Positions 1 through 9,626 of a stretch of 64,000 nucleotides of DNA are shown one piece after another. The stretch is from Trichaptum fuscoviolaceum. Lineage: Eukaryota > Basidiomycota > Agaricomycetes > Hymenochaetales > Trichaptaceae. Every line of letters begins with the position of its first letter. Positions within the stretch are counted from its first letter, which is position 1. The stretch lies in assembly GCA_910574455.1 (NCBI GenBank), contig CAJSYZ010000003.1:1240001-1304000 (forward strand). Reading direction: 5' to 3'. The position numbers and the translations under genes are program-made. The notes below the pieces were generated by a model. It did no database searches. It was not told where the DNA came from and saw nothing but the letters and a program-made list of their open reading frames with translations.

Positions 1-429
1 GTGTTGAAAACCGCCGACCGCACCAGAAGACGCTTTGTGGTGGGCAGCTCAGCAAAGAAATTACGCACCGCAGTTGTAAGGGCGGCACCAGACTTGCGCT
101 TAGGTGCTGGGATGTAGGGGCTAGCTGTAAATACCAAGGTCGGCTCCTTGGCATACATCTTGGGTGGTGGGGGTGAGGCACGTCCTGTGGAGGGCGCCTT
201 CTTGGGCGTGGTCCCGCCCTTGGCCTGGGGGGCTGGGGTGGTAGTAACCGGGGGTGCTGGGGCAGTAGCAGCTGCCACCTGAGCGTAGGTGAGTGGGACT
301 GGGGCCGGAGCTACCTGGGGGGGTGGCGGCGGGTTGATGCGAGGGGGGCGAGGTGGAGGCCGGTCGAGTAGAGTCTGCACCTGTCTGGAGAGGGTGCCAA
401 CATCGCCGTTCAACTTACTGATGGTTGCA
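1..429 (-). mobile_element. Tad-like LINE ORF1 fragment (copy L1)
   Basis: On the minus strand this stretch matches the ORF1 region of the long LINE at 10686-16092 (its left part is the reverse complement of about 10686-10925) and the ORF1 amino-terminal part at 16630-16820. It therefore covers ORF1 continuously across the site where an hAT element sits in the other copy, so it is an empty-site reference. The 8-bp target GGTGGTAG is at 237-244. It encodes Pro/Ala/Thr-rich linker sequence between the coiled-coil start and the zinc knuckles. The fragment runs off the left edge and is broken at 429/430 by the poly(T) of another LINE copy. Not a functional gene. Confidence 0.85.
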
Positions 430-816
430 TTTTTTTTTTTTTTTTTTTTTTTTGGCTTTATTATTCCTGCAGCATAGCTAAGTACATGACCTATCTACAA
501 CGGAGGCGCCCGTCATCGAGGTAAACTACGAAACTGGGCGGGAGGTGCCCGCCACCGAAGGTGGCGGCTAAGTGGGCGCACCGCCTATTAAAGAAGGGAA
601 AGGAAGAGGAGAGATTGGTTTACATATCACCACGCCCATGTCAAGGCGCAGGTGAACCTACACTACAAGCACAAACGAAGTTTAGAAAAGAGGGCGCGTC
701 CGGGCACAATACCTGGGCGTTAACCTGGGTAAAGCACCGTTCTGTCTGGGATCGCTGGTGCCTCATACATAACAAAGAAGTAAGTTGCATCAAAGATCAA
801 GAGGAGGGTCTGAAAC
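430..816 (-). mobile_element. Tad-like LINE 3' end (copy L2), nested in L1
   Basis: A 24-nt poly(T) run (430-453) followed by the reverse complement of the LINE 3' end (tail motif AATAATAAAGCC, 3' UTR, then the last codons of ORF2 near 779-816). It is a minus-strand copy whose poly(A) end entered the ORF1 of copy L1. It is cut at 816/817 by the left LTR of the copia element, so only about 390 bp remain. The uninterrupted poly(A) suggests fairly recent insertion (inference). Confidence 0.9.
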
Positions 817-1077
817 TGTAAACGGCACACTTCTCAGACAGAGTCTGCAGTGATAGTGTAAGTGCTATATTCTAAATCTAACATACAATAATTACATACC
901 TGCAGTGATAGTGTAAGTGCTAAAGGTGCACAGGAACGTATCACTGCAGTATATATGTTAATTTCTTAGGGGGTTAAATGTTCCCACGCTAGTGTACTAA
1001 GAGTCCGTGAATGAAGTAATGAATAATTGTAAAGAACAATAAGAAGAGATAATAGAGAGGAATAAGTCACTTCAACA
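817..1077 (-). repeat. copia 3' LTR
   Basis: 261 bp, TG...CA on both strands. It aligns over its whole length with the two parts of the right LTR (6358-6452 and 8144-8309) with few substitutions. It contains an internal short direct repeat (CTGCAGTGATAGTGTAAG near 845 and 900), and the second copy of that repeat is the site of the insertion in the other LTR. Confidence 0.92.
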
Positions 1078-1087
1078 CTCCCCCCTG
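1078..1087 (-). other. copia polypurine tract
   Basis: Sense strand CAGGGGGGAG lies directly against the 3' LTR start, the expected place for the plus-strand primer of an LTR retrotransposon. Confidence 0.8.
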
Positions 1088-1100
1088 ACCGAAGTCATCT

Positions 1101-4100
1101 CTATTTTTGAAGTCCAAGTAAACTGCACATAGTCTGCACTTTGACCCGCCCAAGAGCTTTGGTCATAATGTCAGCAGGCATGTCAGCAGTAGAAAGATAA
1201 ACAATAGAAATATGTCCATATTCAACCGCATCTCTAAGCCAGTAGTAGCGAAGATCAAGATGCTTCATCCGGCCATGGTGCTCTGGATTATTAGCAACAG
1301 CAATGGCAGATTGGTTGTCAACATAGAGTGTAGAAGGTGAATCAAAAGTATAGCCAAATTCAGAAAACAAGTTGCGAAGCCAGAGAATTTCTTGTCCTGC
1401 TGAACAAGCTGAGACAAACTCTGCTTCTGTAGTAGAAAGCGTAACAATGCCTTGCAATTTGCTTGCCCAGCTAATTGCACCAGTTCCCATCTTCACAACC
1501 ATCCCAGAGGTGGACCTGCCATTGTCAACATTGCCGCCATGATCTGCATCAGAGTATGTAGTAAACAGCTCATCAGCATTTGGATCAGGCGCATATGTGA
1601 TCCGCATATCCTTAGTCCCCTGGAGATACCGGCATAGGTGTTTAGCTGCTTTCCAGTGGGCCATGCCAGGATTAGACATGTAGCGAGCAAGAACACCAAC
1701 TGCATAGGCAATATCAGGCCGGGTTGCTGTGGCTAGATACATGAGGGCGCCGACTAGTTGACTGTAGGGAATATTTTGCATTTCCGCAAGTTCTTTCTTA
1801 GTCTTAGGCGCCATGTCCTTGCTGAGCTTCAGGCCTTCTGGTAAAGGAGTGGTGACTGTGCTGCATGAACCAAGGTTGAAGCGCTCCAGAATGTCAATGA
1901 TGTACTGGCGCTGAGAAATGGTGAGAGTACGTGTTTTCCGGTTTCTTTGAATGTGAACGCCCAGTAGGAATGAAGTTGGTCCCAGGTCATGCAGCTTGAA
2001 GTGCTTGGCTAGCTCGTCTTTGACAAACTCATAGTTGTCTTTATGCTTGCAGGCAATGGTCATGTCATCCACATAGACGGGTATGATGATGCGCACATCA
2101 CCCCGCTTGTAGACCCAAATACTGTGGTCACATCTGACAAGCGCAAATGACATGCCTTGTAGCACAGAGTTGAGTTTCTTGTGCCACTGTCTGCCAGCCT
2201 GCTTTAAGCCATAGAGAGACTTGACAAGCTTCAGCACATAGCCACGCCCAAAGTGCTCCTTGAATCCTTCCGGTTGTTGCATATAGACATCATGGTCCAT
2301 TTCGCCATTGAGAAATGCAGTTGAGATGTCAAGACTGTACAACTCAAGGTTCTCAATTGCTGCAAGTGCCAGGATAGCGCGCAGTGCTGCCCACTTGGCT
2401 GTAGGCGCAAACACTTGAGAGAATTCAAGTCCCGGACGTTGGGAGAATCCCTTAGCAACAAGTTGCGCTTTGTACCGGTCAACAGATCCATCAGCCTTTC
2501 TCTTCAGCTTAAACACCCAGCGGTTTCCAATGGCCTTCCTTCCTTCTGGCAGTCTAACTGGCTCAAATGTCCCATTCTCAATAAGACTCATAAACTCCTC
2601 TGCCGCTGCTTGCTCCCAATCATGCGCATCATGTCTGCCTTTGATGTCTTTCCACTGAAGTGGTTCTCCACTATTAGCTGCAAGCGCATTCTCAGATGTC
2701 TCTAGCATGTGCTCAAACGCCTCTTCAAACGTAAGCAGCAGCTCCTCATCATCAACTGACATTGTGTCATCATCATATCCATGGGTGAAATCCAATGGAT
2801 CATCTGAGGATGGTTCAGGTGACTGAGATTGCCCAACTGGTGGTTCCTCAGAATGTCTGGCTGGCGGTTCAGCAGGACGCGGTATGCGTCTGCCTGGATA
2901 GTCCATGAGTGGGTTGATGAGAGCATCACGTCTGGTGAAGTAAGGGCGCGGAGTGAGAGTATGTGGCATTTTAGGCCATGGTATGCTTGGCCTGGCGCGC
3001 TTTGGCGTAGGAGAGGCAGGAGGAGTGGATTCACGCTTGATGCGAGGTGCAGGTGGAGGAGATGGCGGTTTATGTGCAGGCGAATCAGGTGCAGCAGGAG
3101 GCGGCTCTGGTATGTCTGGAGTTGGTTGATGAGGTGGTATATCATTGTCATCACTGTCATTGTCTGGAGGCGGCTGACGCGGAGGAGGTAGATCATCGGA
3201 CTCATCATCGGAGTCATTAACGATGAAGTGTTGTAGCCCCCCCTGATCTAGGTCATCCGCTTCAAGCCTCAGATCAACTGGCGTTTTTGAGTTGCCAGGG
3301 AATTTACTTTCATCAAAGACAGCAGAGTCACTGATGATTTCCTTCTGAGTGACAGGATTCCAGAATAGCCAGCCTTTATACTCAGCGGGGTAGCCAATAA
3401 AGATGCACTTGCTATAGTGTGGCTCCAGTTGCTTGCGCTGATCCTTCTGCAGATTCACATATGCAGTACATCCAAAGACGCGAAGATGAGTGACATCTGG
3501 TTTAGATTTTTGCCAGAGAGAGAGCGGAGTAGCGAAGTTGACATTAGCAGATGTGGGAGAACGGTTCCGTGTATGGACAAAGGTGGACACTGCATCCCAC
3601 CAGAATGTGGGAGGAAGACGAGCCTCATTGAGCATGGCAGTGATGCCCTCCGAGATGGTGCGGTTAGCGCGCTCAGCAACACCGTTCTGGTGAGGCTCGT
3701 TGCGCACAGTGTGTTGTCGCTGAATGCCTTTCTTAAGACATAGTTCATCCCATGCTTTAGGCATGTATTCGCCTCCTTTGTCATCGCGTATGGCTTTTAT
3801 GCGGACGCCAGTCTGGTTCTCTGCATATGCCATAAACTTCTGAAACGCGCCAAACGCTTCACTCTTCTTCTTCAGCGGAAGTACAACCCAGGCGCGACTG
3901 TAATCATCAATAAAGGTGATCCAGTATTTATACCCATGTCTTGACTGAGTGCGGAGGGGGCCATGCACATCAGAGTGCACTAACTGCAAAACCGCAGTGG
4001 CCCGAGTGTTGGCTTTCTTAGGCACTTTGGCCCGATGAAGTTTGCCTGCAAGACAGGGTTCGCATATTGCATCTGGTAATGCCTTTGATTTGACAACCAT

Positions 4101-4877
4101 GCCTCTCACAAGGTGCTCATTGTATAGGCGCTGCACATCTGCATGGTTTAGATGTGCAAGGCGCCGGTGCCACAGGGTCCAGTCAATGGGGTAAGACTGA
4201 GTAAATGTCGCAAGCGCAGAAGACGGTATAATAACATGGCCGTTGAGAGTGGCAGTGTGATTGTGATTGACCGTTGCGGTGAAGAGTGTCTGTTTGTTGC
4301 GCTGGAAGAGTATGGAGTGGTTGTTGATGATGATGGTGAATTGCTTGGAGCGAGAGAGGAACAGGGCCGACAGTAGATTGTTCTGTAGGTCAGGCACATG
4401 AAGCACCCGAGAGAATGCTAACTCCCGTGTTGGTTTGCCATCAATGATGGGCTGAAATGTAACTGTGCCAACGCCTGCAGAGTAGACAATATGGTTGTCA
4501 GCAAGGCGGATTGACGTGCGGTATGGCTGATATTCAGTAAACCAGTCTCGATGGGGTGTCATGTGGCTGGTGGCGCCTGTGTCAACGATCCACTTGGTGG
4601 ACGCAGTCATGGAGAGAGCAGAGTCAAAGGCAGTTGTATCCTGCATGTGATTTATGCCTTCCGAGAATGAGATCTCGGGATCCTTTGCTTTAGCAGCAGC
4701 GGTTCCCATATCCTTGTCTTTGCTACCAACAGCAGCAAGGCTATCACGAGCAATGATTTCTGCAAGGGCATCTTGGCGCTTGTAGCACTTGGTGTAATGG
4801 TGACCAAGGCAGGTGCAGAAAGTGCACTTGAGCTTACGGCGGCGCGAGGCTGACTTAGAGTTGTTGTGTATAGTCAT
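1101..4877 (-). CDS. copia Pol polyprotein (PR-IN-RT-RNase H)
   Basis: Open 1,258-codon frame. Domains in order: a CCHC zinc knuckle (C18, C21, H26, C31), aspartic protease with DTG at 99-101, integrase HHCC zinc site (WHRRLAHL ... CEPC, about 235-280) and DDE core (HSDVHG, DDKGGEY, then a downstream Glu), reverse transcriptase with YVDD near 934, and RNase H (YSDADHGG near 1106, STTEAEF near 1147, YVDNQSAIA near 1187). The order protease-integrase-RT-RNase H is diagnostic of Ty1/copia (Pseudoviridae-type). The frame is unbroken and all catalytic motifs are present, so the enzymes may be functional. It starts with the nucleocapsid knuckle and lacks the capsid part of Gag. ATG at 4877 is the first in frame. 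An acidic, Pro-rich linker sits between integrase and RT. Confidence 0.95.
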   Translation of the reverse strand: MTIHNNSKSASRRRKLKCTFCTCLGHHYTKCYKRQDALAEIIARDSLAAVGSKDKDMGTAAAKAKDPEISFSEGINHMQDTTAFDSALSMTASTKWIVDTGATSHMTPHRDWFTEYQPYRTSIRLADNHIVYSAGVGTVTFQPIIDGKPTRELAFSRVLHVPDLQNNLLSALFLSRSKQFTIIINNHSILFQRNKQTLFTATVNHNHTATLNGHVIIPSSALATFTQSYPIDWTLWHRRLAHLNHADVQRLYNEHLVRGMVVKSKALPDAICEPCLAGKLHRAKVPKKANTRATAVLQLVHSDVHGPLRTQSRHGYKYWITFIDDYSRAWVVLPLKKKSEAFGAFQKFMAYAENQTGVRIKAIRDDKGGEYMPKAWDELCLKKGIQRQHTVRNEPHQNGVAERANRTISEGITAMLNEARLPPTFWWDAVSTFVHTRNRSPTSANVNFATPLSLWQKSKPDVTHLRVFGCTAYVNLQKDQRKQLEPHYSKCIFIGYPAEYKGWLFWNPVTQKEIISDSAVFDESKFPGNSKTPVDLRLEADDLDQGGLQHFIVNDSDDESDDLPPPRQPPPDNDSDDNDIPPHQPTPDIPEPPPAAPDSPAHKPPSPPPAPRIKRESTPPASPTPKRARPSIPWPKMPHTLTPRPYFTRRDALINPLMDYPGRRIPRPAEPPARHSEEPPVGQSQSPEPSSDDPLDFTHGYDDDTMSVDDEELLLTFEEAFEHMLETSENALAANSGEPLQWKDIKGRHDAHDWEQAAAEEFMSLIENGTFEPVRLPEGRKAIGNRWVFKLKRKADGSVDRYKAQLVAKGFSQRPGLEFSQVFAPTAKWAALRAILALAAIENLELYSLDISTAFLNGEMDHDVYMQQPEGFKEHFGRGYVLKLVKSLYGLKQAGRQWHKKLNSVLQGMSFALVRCDHSIWVYKRGDVRIIIPVYVDDMTIACKHKDNYEFVKDELAKHFKLHDLGPTSFLLGVHIQRNRKTRTLTISQRQYIIDILERFNLGSCSTVTTPLPEGLKLSKDMAPKTKKELAEMQNIPYSQLVGALMYLATATRPDIAYAVGVLARYMSNPGMAHWKAAKHLCRYLQGTKDMRITYAPDPNADELFTTYSDADHGGNVDNGRSTSGMVVKMGTGAISWASKLQGIVTLSTTEAEFVSACSAGQEILWLRNLFSEFGYTFDSPSTLYVDNQSAIAVANNPEHHGRMKHLDLRYYWLRDAVEYGHISIVYLSTADMPADIMTKALGRVKVQTMCSLLGLQK

Positions 4878-6346
4878 TGTGTGAGCGTGCAGTGGATGGA
4901 GCAGAAGAACAGGATAGGATCGAGGACGGAGCAGTGGTCTGTCTGCGCAGTGCAGATAGAAGATGGCTGTGTATTGGAGGCAGTATCAAGGCGATGGATG
5001 TGCAATGCCGCTGCACTACTATCCACACACAGTGAGAGCCGTCAAACTCAATGAGCCTTCACGTGGACGAAGGCTCACTTGCACGGATCCCCTGGGGTGA
5101 GTTCACGTGCGTGAGATATGACAGGGTACGGTATGGGGGCCGCCCTGGACAGGTGCTTCTTTGTGTAAAGGAGTAATGCAGTCACAGTGTCCGCTAGACA
5201 GTGCTGGTCTGTCGGTCTAATGAAAGACCCCGCAGGCACCGCTGATGCAAAGAGGCTCTAAGCTTAAGTGAACAAGTCACAACCGGCGAACAAAGGCCGG
5301 GGGGCGAGCTTTTGCAGTCGTAGGAATGTGAAGCAGGCAGGGAAACAACCTTTGAAATGCAGAAACAATACCACACCAGTGCTTGCACTGATCGCAAGAC
5401 GTGACACACTGTCGCGTGCGATGGGAAACAAGGAACGCGCTATGCACGTCCTGTATAGGCTCAAAGCGCTGAGCACAATGGTGCTATGCGCGAGCGAATC
5501 GCCTCCGTGGATGTGGGGATATGGGCAAGCCCCAGGAATCACCAGAGTGAGCAAGTAGCAGATGAAAGTGCAGCCCAAATGGGGTGTGCAGGCGGCGAGC
5601 TATCAACTGTTACTGCTACCCTAGCTGTCCCGAAGATAGTGCCAGCGATTGATGAGTTTTCCGCCGAATCGAGCGAGAGTTGGGCGATAGGAAAGCCCTC
5701 GAGAAGACGAAGATGAGGGTGGTCTTGGTTTTGTGAAGGCTTGAATCAAGCCCGAGTTATGGGCGATGTTTTCGGCCGCAAGGGGAAAGTGTAGTGGTGG
5801 AGATGTCGAACCAACAAGGCCGCTGTGAGCTCAAAACTCAACGGATCGGCGCGATTGTTGCACGTATGGAAAGGGTGCGTCGAGCAGAAGAGAATGATGG
5901 TCTGCGCGGAGAGATCAGCGCAGTGGTTGCTCGGCAATCGTCGAAGAGAGGCGAAAATGGATGATGAGGGTGAGGTCTGACACTGATAACAGTCTAGAAG
6001 CCCCAAATCTTCTCCAACACGTTCGAAACTTCGTGAGGTGTGTGTCCTAGTGTAGAACAACGTGTGTGCGCAAGGAGAGCGCGAACAAATCGACGGATGT
6101 TGAGGAATGAGGGGGAGACTCAATGCCAATATGGTGAGCACTAAAAGTGATGTAGAACGGCAAGGACTACACCAATAGCCCTGAAACTTCGTATAACCAA
6201 TCCTTCCAGTTCCAACAATATATCCTCCAAATTAGAGCGAAATCCGATCAGTGGATGTATCGGAAAAGCGTCCGAAAGCGATGGGAGGATTGCTGAGGAG
6301 GTTGAGAAGGGGTGTTGTTGAAGTTTTCACTTGGGCTACTGCCCAA
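4878..6346 (-). other. copia leader without recognisable gag
   Basis: About 1.47 kb between the primer binding site and the pol ATG, where capsid coding would be expected. Only short ORFs (up to 131 codons) are open on the minus strand and none resembles a copia Gag (no conserved Trp-rich capsid core seen). It may be untranslated leader, a decayed gag, or spliced exons that cannot be recognised by eye. Confidence 0.6.
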
Positions 6347-6357
6347 GGCTCATAACC
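6347..6357 (-). other. copia primer binding site (initiator tRNA-Met anticodon loop)
   Basis: Sense strand GGTTATGAGCC directly follows the 5' LTR. It is the exact reverse complement of GGCUCAUAACC, the conserved anticodon stem-loop of eukaryotic initiator tRNA-Met, rather than of a tRNA 3' end. This is the half-tRNA priming known for Drosophila copia and yeast Ty5. Confidence 0.8.
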
Positions 6358-6452
6358 TATGAACGGCACACTTCTCAGACAGAGTCTGCAGTGATAGTGT
6401 AAGTGCTGTATTCTAGATCTAACATACAATAATTACATACCTGCAGTGATAG

Positions 6453-7717
6453 TTGGCAGGACTTTGAAGAAGTACCACGACTCGTGACAAGCGGGAGCAC
6501 GCGTACGTCACGCGTCAAACTGCGTCGCGTCTTGATCATCGACCATAACAACAAGGACGACTCCGAACCTCAAGACAGCGGCGACACACAATGAAGACCT
6601 CAAATATTCGCAACACTTGAGCTCAGCGCTCTTGTGGCCAGGTGTGTCTCGCCCTCCGGGCCTGACCATCTTTTCTTCTTCGCGGCATACCATCCGCCAT
6701 CAAGCAGCAGACGCTACCTGCTATAACAAAGCTTGCTCGGACAAGGCCTTATTCGTGCCACCCGAATCATTGTTATATGCAGCCTGGCTGTCCAGCGGAC
6801 GCTACCCGCTTTCAAAGCAGAGGACGCTACCCGCTATAAAAGCAGAGGACACTATCCTCTTTAAAAAAGCAGCAGATGCCACCTGCTATACGAAAGCCCA
6901 GTCGGACGAGGCCTTCTTCGTGCCACCCGAATCCTGCAGCCTAGCTGTCCATGCGGATGCTAACCGCTATAACAAAGCCCATTTGGACGAGGCATTATTC
7001 GTGCCACCCGAACCCTGCAGCCTAGCTGTCCAATGCGGACGCCAACCGCTATAACAAAGCCCTGCAGCCTAGCTGTCCATGCGGACGCTACCCGCTATAA
7101 CAAAGCCCATTCGGACGAGGCATTATTCGTGCCACCCGAACCCTGCAGCCTAGCTGTCCAATGCGGACGCCACCCGCTATAACAAAGCCCTGCAGCCTAG
7201 CTGTCCATGCGGACGCTACCCGCTATAACAAAGCCCATTCGGACGAGGCATTATTCGTGCCACCCGAACCCTGCAGCCTAGCTGTCCAATGCGGACGCTA
7301 CCCGCTATAACAAAGCCCATTCGGACGAGGCCTTATTCATGCCCCCCGAATCCTGCAGCAAAAACATTGGCTGTTGCCGACATCTGGAGTATAGCAGAAG
7401 TAGGGTGAGCATTGCACTACAATGTCTATTTACATGGGTGGCACTATCTATGGAGACCTCGGTCGGCGTAGCCTTCCTTGTGGGTTTGCCGAGGCTCCTC
7501 CTCGCCAGAGGCTGCGCCTCCCTTCGGTTTTGGGCTTGGCTTGTCGGCCCCTCGGCAACCTAAGTCGCCCTTGAGCAAGGACCTTTTCAGCGAGCTCGAG
7601 GGCGGCTTCTCCCATAAGAACCTGCCAGCCCAATTTTTCACTTCAGCATCCTTCGAGGAAGCTTTTCTTTCTAGATAACCAACAACAGACGGCAGCGTGC
7701 GGGAGCGCAAGATCGAG
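6453..7717. mobile_element. unclassified insertion, unit 1 of a tandem dimer
   Basis: 1,265 bp starting TTGGCAGGACTTTG and ending GCGCAAGATCGAG. Its first 162 bp (6453-6614) and last 186 bp (7532-7717) are repeated, apparently without difference, as the first and last parts of the next unit (7718-8143). The interior holds a minisatellite. No terminal inverted repeats and no clear target duplication are seen; the junction has only 2 bp (AG) of ambiguity. Head-to-tail units with shared ends suggest a rolling-circle or otherwise non-autonomous element, but no Helitron TC...CTRR ends are present, so the class is open. Confidence 0.6.
6690..7345. repeat. minisatellite in unit 1
   Basis: Degenerate tandem array built from a core with CTGCAGCCTAGCTGTCC, GCGGACGC, CGCTATAACAAAGCCC and GACGAGGC..TTCGTGCC. 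Near 7063-7320 the array has a higher-order period of about 126-127 bp, with short and long units alternating. An open frame through it (6617-7054) reflects the repeat rather than a gene. Confidence 0.75.
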
Positions 7718-8143
7718 TTGGCAGGACTTTGAAGAAGTACCACGACTCGTGACAAGCGGGAGCACGCGTACGTCACGCGTCAAACTGCGTCGCGTCTTGA
7801 TCATCGACCATAACAACAAGGACGACTCCGAACCTCAAGACAGCGGCGACACACAATGAAGACCTCAAATATTCGCAACCCACCCACCCTCACCTCTGTT
7901 GGTGTTTTAAAGGCCTCAAAGAGGTCTCTTCGTGGTTGGTAGTGCCCAGGGGACGGCGGGCTTGGCTTGTCGGCCCCTCGGCAACCTAAGTCGCCCTTGA
8001 GCAAGGACCTTTTCAGCGAGCTCGAGGGCGGCTTCTCCCATAAGAACCTGCCAGCCCAATTTTTCACTTCAGCATCCTTCGAGGAAGCTTTTCTTTCTAG
8101 ATAACCAACAACAGACGGCAGCGTGCGGGAGCGCAAGATCGAG
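7718..8143. mobile_element. unclassified insertion, unit 2 of a tandem dimer
   Basis: 426 bp: a 162-bp left end (7718-7879) and a 186-bp right end (7958-8143) matching those of unit 1, around a different 78-bp interior (7880-7957). It directly follows unit 1 with no bases between. Minus-strand ORFs of about 110 codons cross both right ends and share a frame, but resemble no family I recognise. Confidence 0.6.
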
Positions 8144-8309
8144 TGTAAGTGCTAAAGGTGCACAGGGACGTATCACTGCAGTATATATGTTACTTTCTTA
8201 GGGGGTTAAATGTTCCCACACTAGTGTACTAAGAGTCCGTGAATGAAGTAATGAATAAATGTAAAGAACAATAAGAAGAGATAATAGAGAGGAATAAGTC
8301 ACTTCAACA

Positions 8310-9626
8310 CAGCTTGGGCTGCCTCTCACTTCGGCTGCCACCTCCTGGAAGTGGAGTCCATCGTCTTCATGTCAGATTCGCTAACCGCCCTTCGCCTTGT
8401 CCGCAACTGGCCATCAGCACCTGGCGCCCACTTACTACTCGCTTGGAAAGCAGGTATCACCAACCTGCTGGACATTCACCCCAATCTCAAAATCGAGTTT
8501 CACTGGTGCCCGGGCCACTCAGGCGTCCCAGGAAACGAATGGGCTGATGAAGAGGCAAAGAAAGCCACAGAACTGCCACCCTCATCTTCCCTTCCTTCGA
8601 TATCCGCCCTCCGCGAGCAGAACACCCTCAACGCCCAGAAGCAATGGGAGGACCACCTCGCCCACGCCACTGCCTCAACTGCCGACAAGTACTTGGCAAT
8701 CACAGGCCCACCAAAACGTCGTCCGCGCGCACTCATGGAGATGTCGGACACCTACCCCCGCGCTGAGATTTCAGCAGTTGCTCAAGTCCTCTGCTGCGCT
8801 GGCCCCTTCGGGGCGTACTGGATGCGCATGAGCCCAGAATATAGGCGCAGAAACGGCCTGATCACCTACTGTCGTTGGCACAATCATCCCCCTTGGCCCG
8901 CCCAGACCGCCGCCCACATACTCGGTGGCTGCGAGACTTTCCGCCCTTGGATTGGTAAGGTCTGGCCTAAAGGCACCCCACTCCCAGCCCACCACACAGA
9001 GTGGGCAGACGAACCCCTTATCGACGTGATTCGCAAGTGGCTTAAGTTCACTAGGCATCTCGACCGCCCCATTCAGCGCACCTCAGCTGCCATCCGCCTT
9101 GCATTCGCGATGATGGAGCTAGATGGCCTCCCAACCGACCAGGACATGGACCTGACGACCCTTCGTGTGTACGTACGGCGCGCCCTTGGACCACGCACTC
9201 AGGACACGGACCCGGATCTTTATGATTTTAACGGTCACGTTTCAGACCCTCCTCTTGATCTTTGATGCAACTTACTTCTTTTATGTATGAGGCACCAGCG
9301 ATCCCAGACAGAACGGTGCTTTACCCAGGTTAACGCCCAGGTATTGTGCCCGGACGCGCCCTCTTTTCTAAACTTCGCCTGTGCTTGTAGTGTAGGTTCA
9401 CCTGCGCCTTGACATGGGCGTGGTGATATGTAAACCAATCTCTCCTCTTCCTCTTCCCCTCTTTAATAGGCGGTGCGCCCACTTAGCCGCCACCTTCGGT
9501 GGCGGGCACCTCCCGCCCAGTTTCGTAGTTTACCTCGATGACGGGCGCCTCCGTTGTAGATAGGTCATGTACTTAGCTATGCTGCAGGAATAATAAAGCC
9601 AAAAAAAAAAAAAAAAAAAAAAAAAA
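8310..9626 (+). mobile_element. Tad-like LINE 3' fragment (copy L3)
   Basis: Matches 14776-16092 of the long LINE: the second half of the RNase H domain (FMSDSLTAL, GHSGVPGNEWAD), the ORF2 carboxy-terminal zinc-finger-like region, stop at 9263-9265, 3' UTR and a 26-nt poly(A) at 9601-9626. The reading frame (8351-9265) is intact. It begins exactly where the copia LTR ends, so the 5' side was lost by truncation or recombination. Confidence 0.92.

Larger units (their letters stand above)
817..8309 (-). mobile_element. Ty1/copia LTR retrotransposon
   Basis: Complete outline of a copia element on the minus strand: 3' LTR 817-1077, polypurine tract 1078-1087, pol ORF 1101-4877, long leader 4878-6346, primer binding site 6347-6357, 5' LTR 6358-8309 (split by a 1,691-bp insertion at 6453-8143). 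The sense-strand LTR begins TGTTGAAGTGAC, a common copia start. Without the insertion the element is about 5.8 kb. No matching 5-bp target duplication is seen: the left flank is a minus-strand LINE and the right flank a plus-strand LINE. This suggests recombination after insertion. No recognisable capsid (gag) ORF is present. Confidence 0.93.
6358..8309 (-). repeat. copia 5' LTR, split by an insertion
   Basis: LTR halves 6358-6452 and 8144-8309 together match the intact LTR at 817-1077. The outer base of the terminal dinucleotide is mutated (sense ...TTCATA instead of ...TTTACA). Promoter function would be disrupted by the 1.7-kb insertion between the halves. Confidence 0.88.

Noticed and set aside
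6617..7054. 145-codon ORF with repeated LFVPPE motifs as a repeat protein gene
   Set aside because: It lies in a DNA minisatellite whose units also read in other frames. The start is arbitrary and the unit length changes break the frame further on.
6690..7345. CRISPR-like array
   Set aside because: Eukaryotic context, repeats and spacers not separable, units of variable length, no cas genes.
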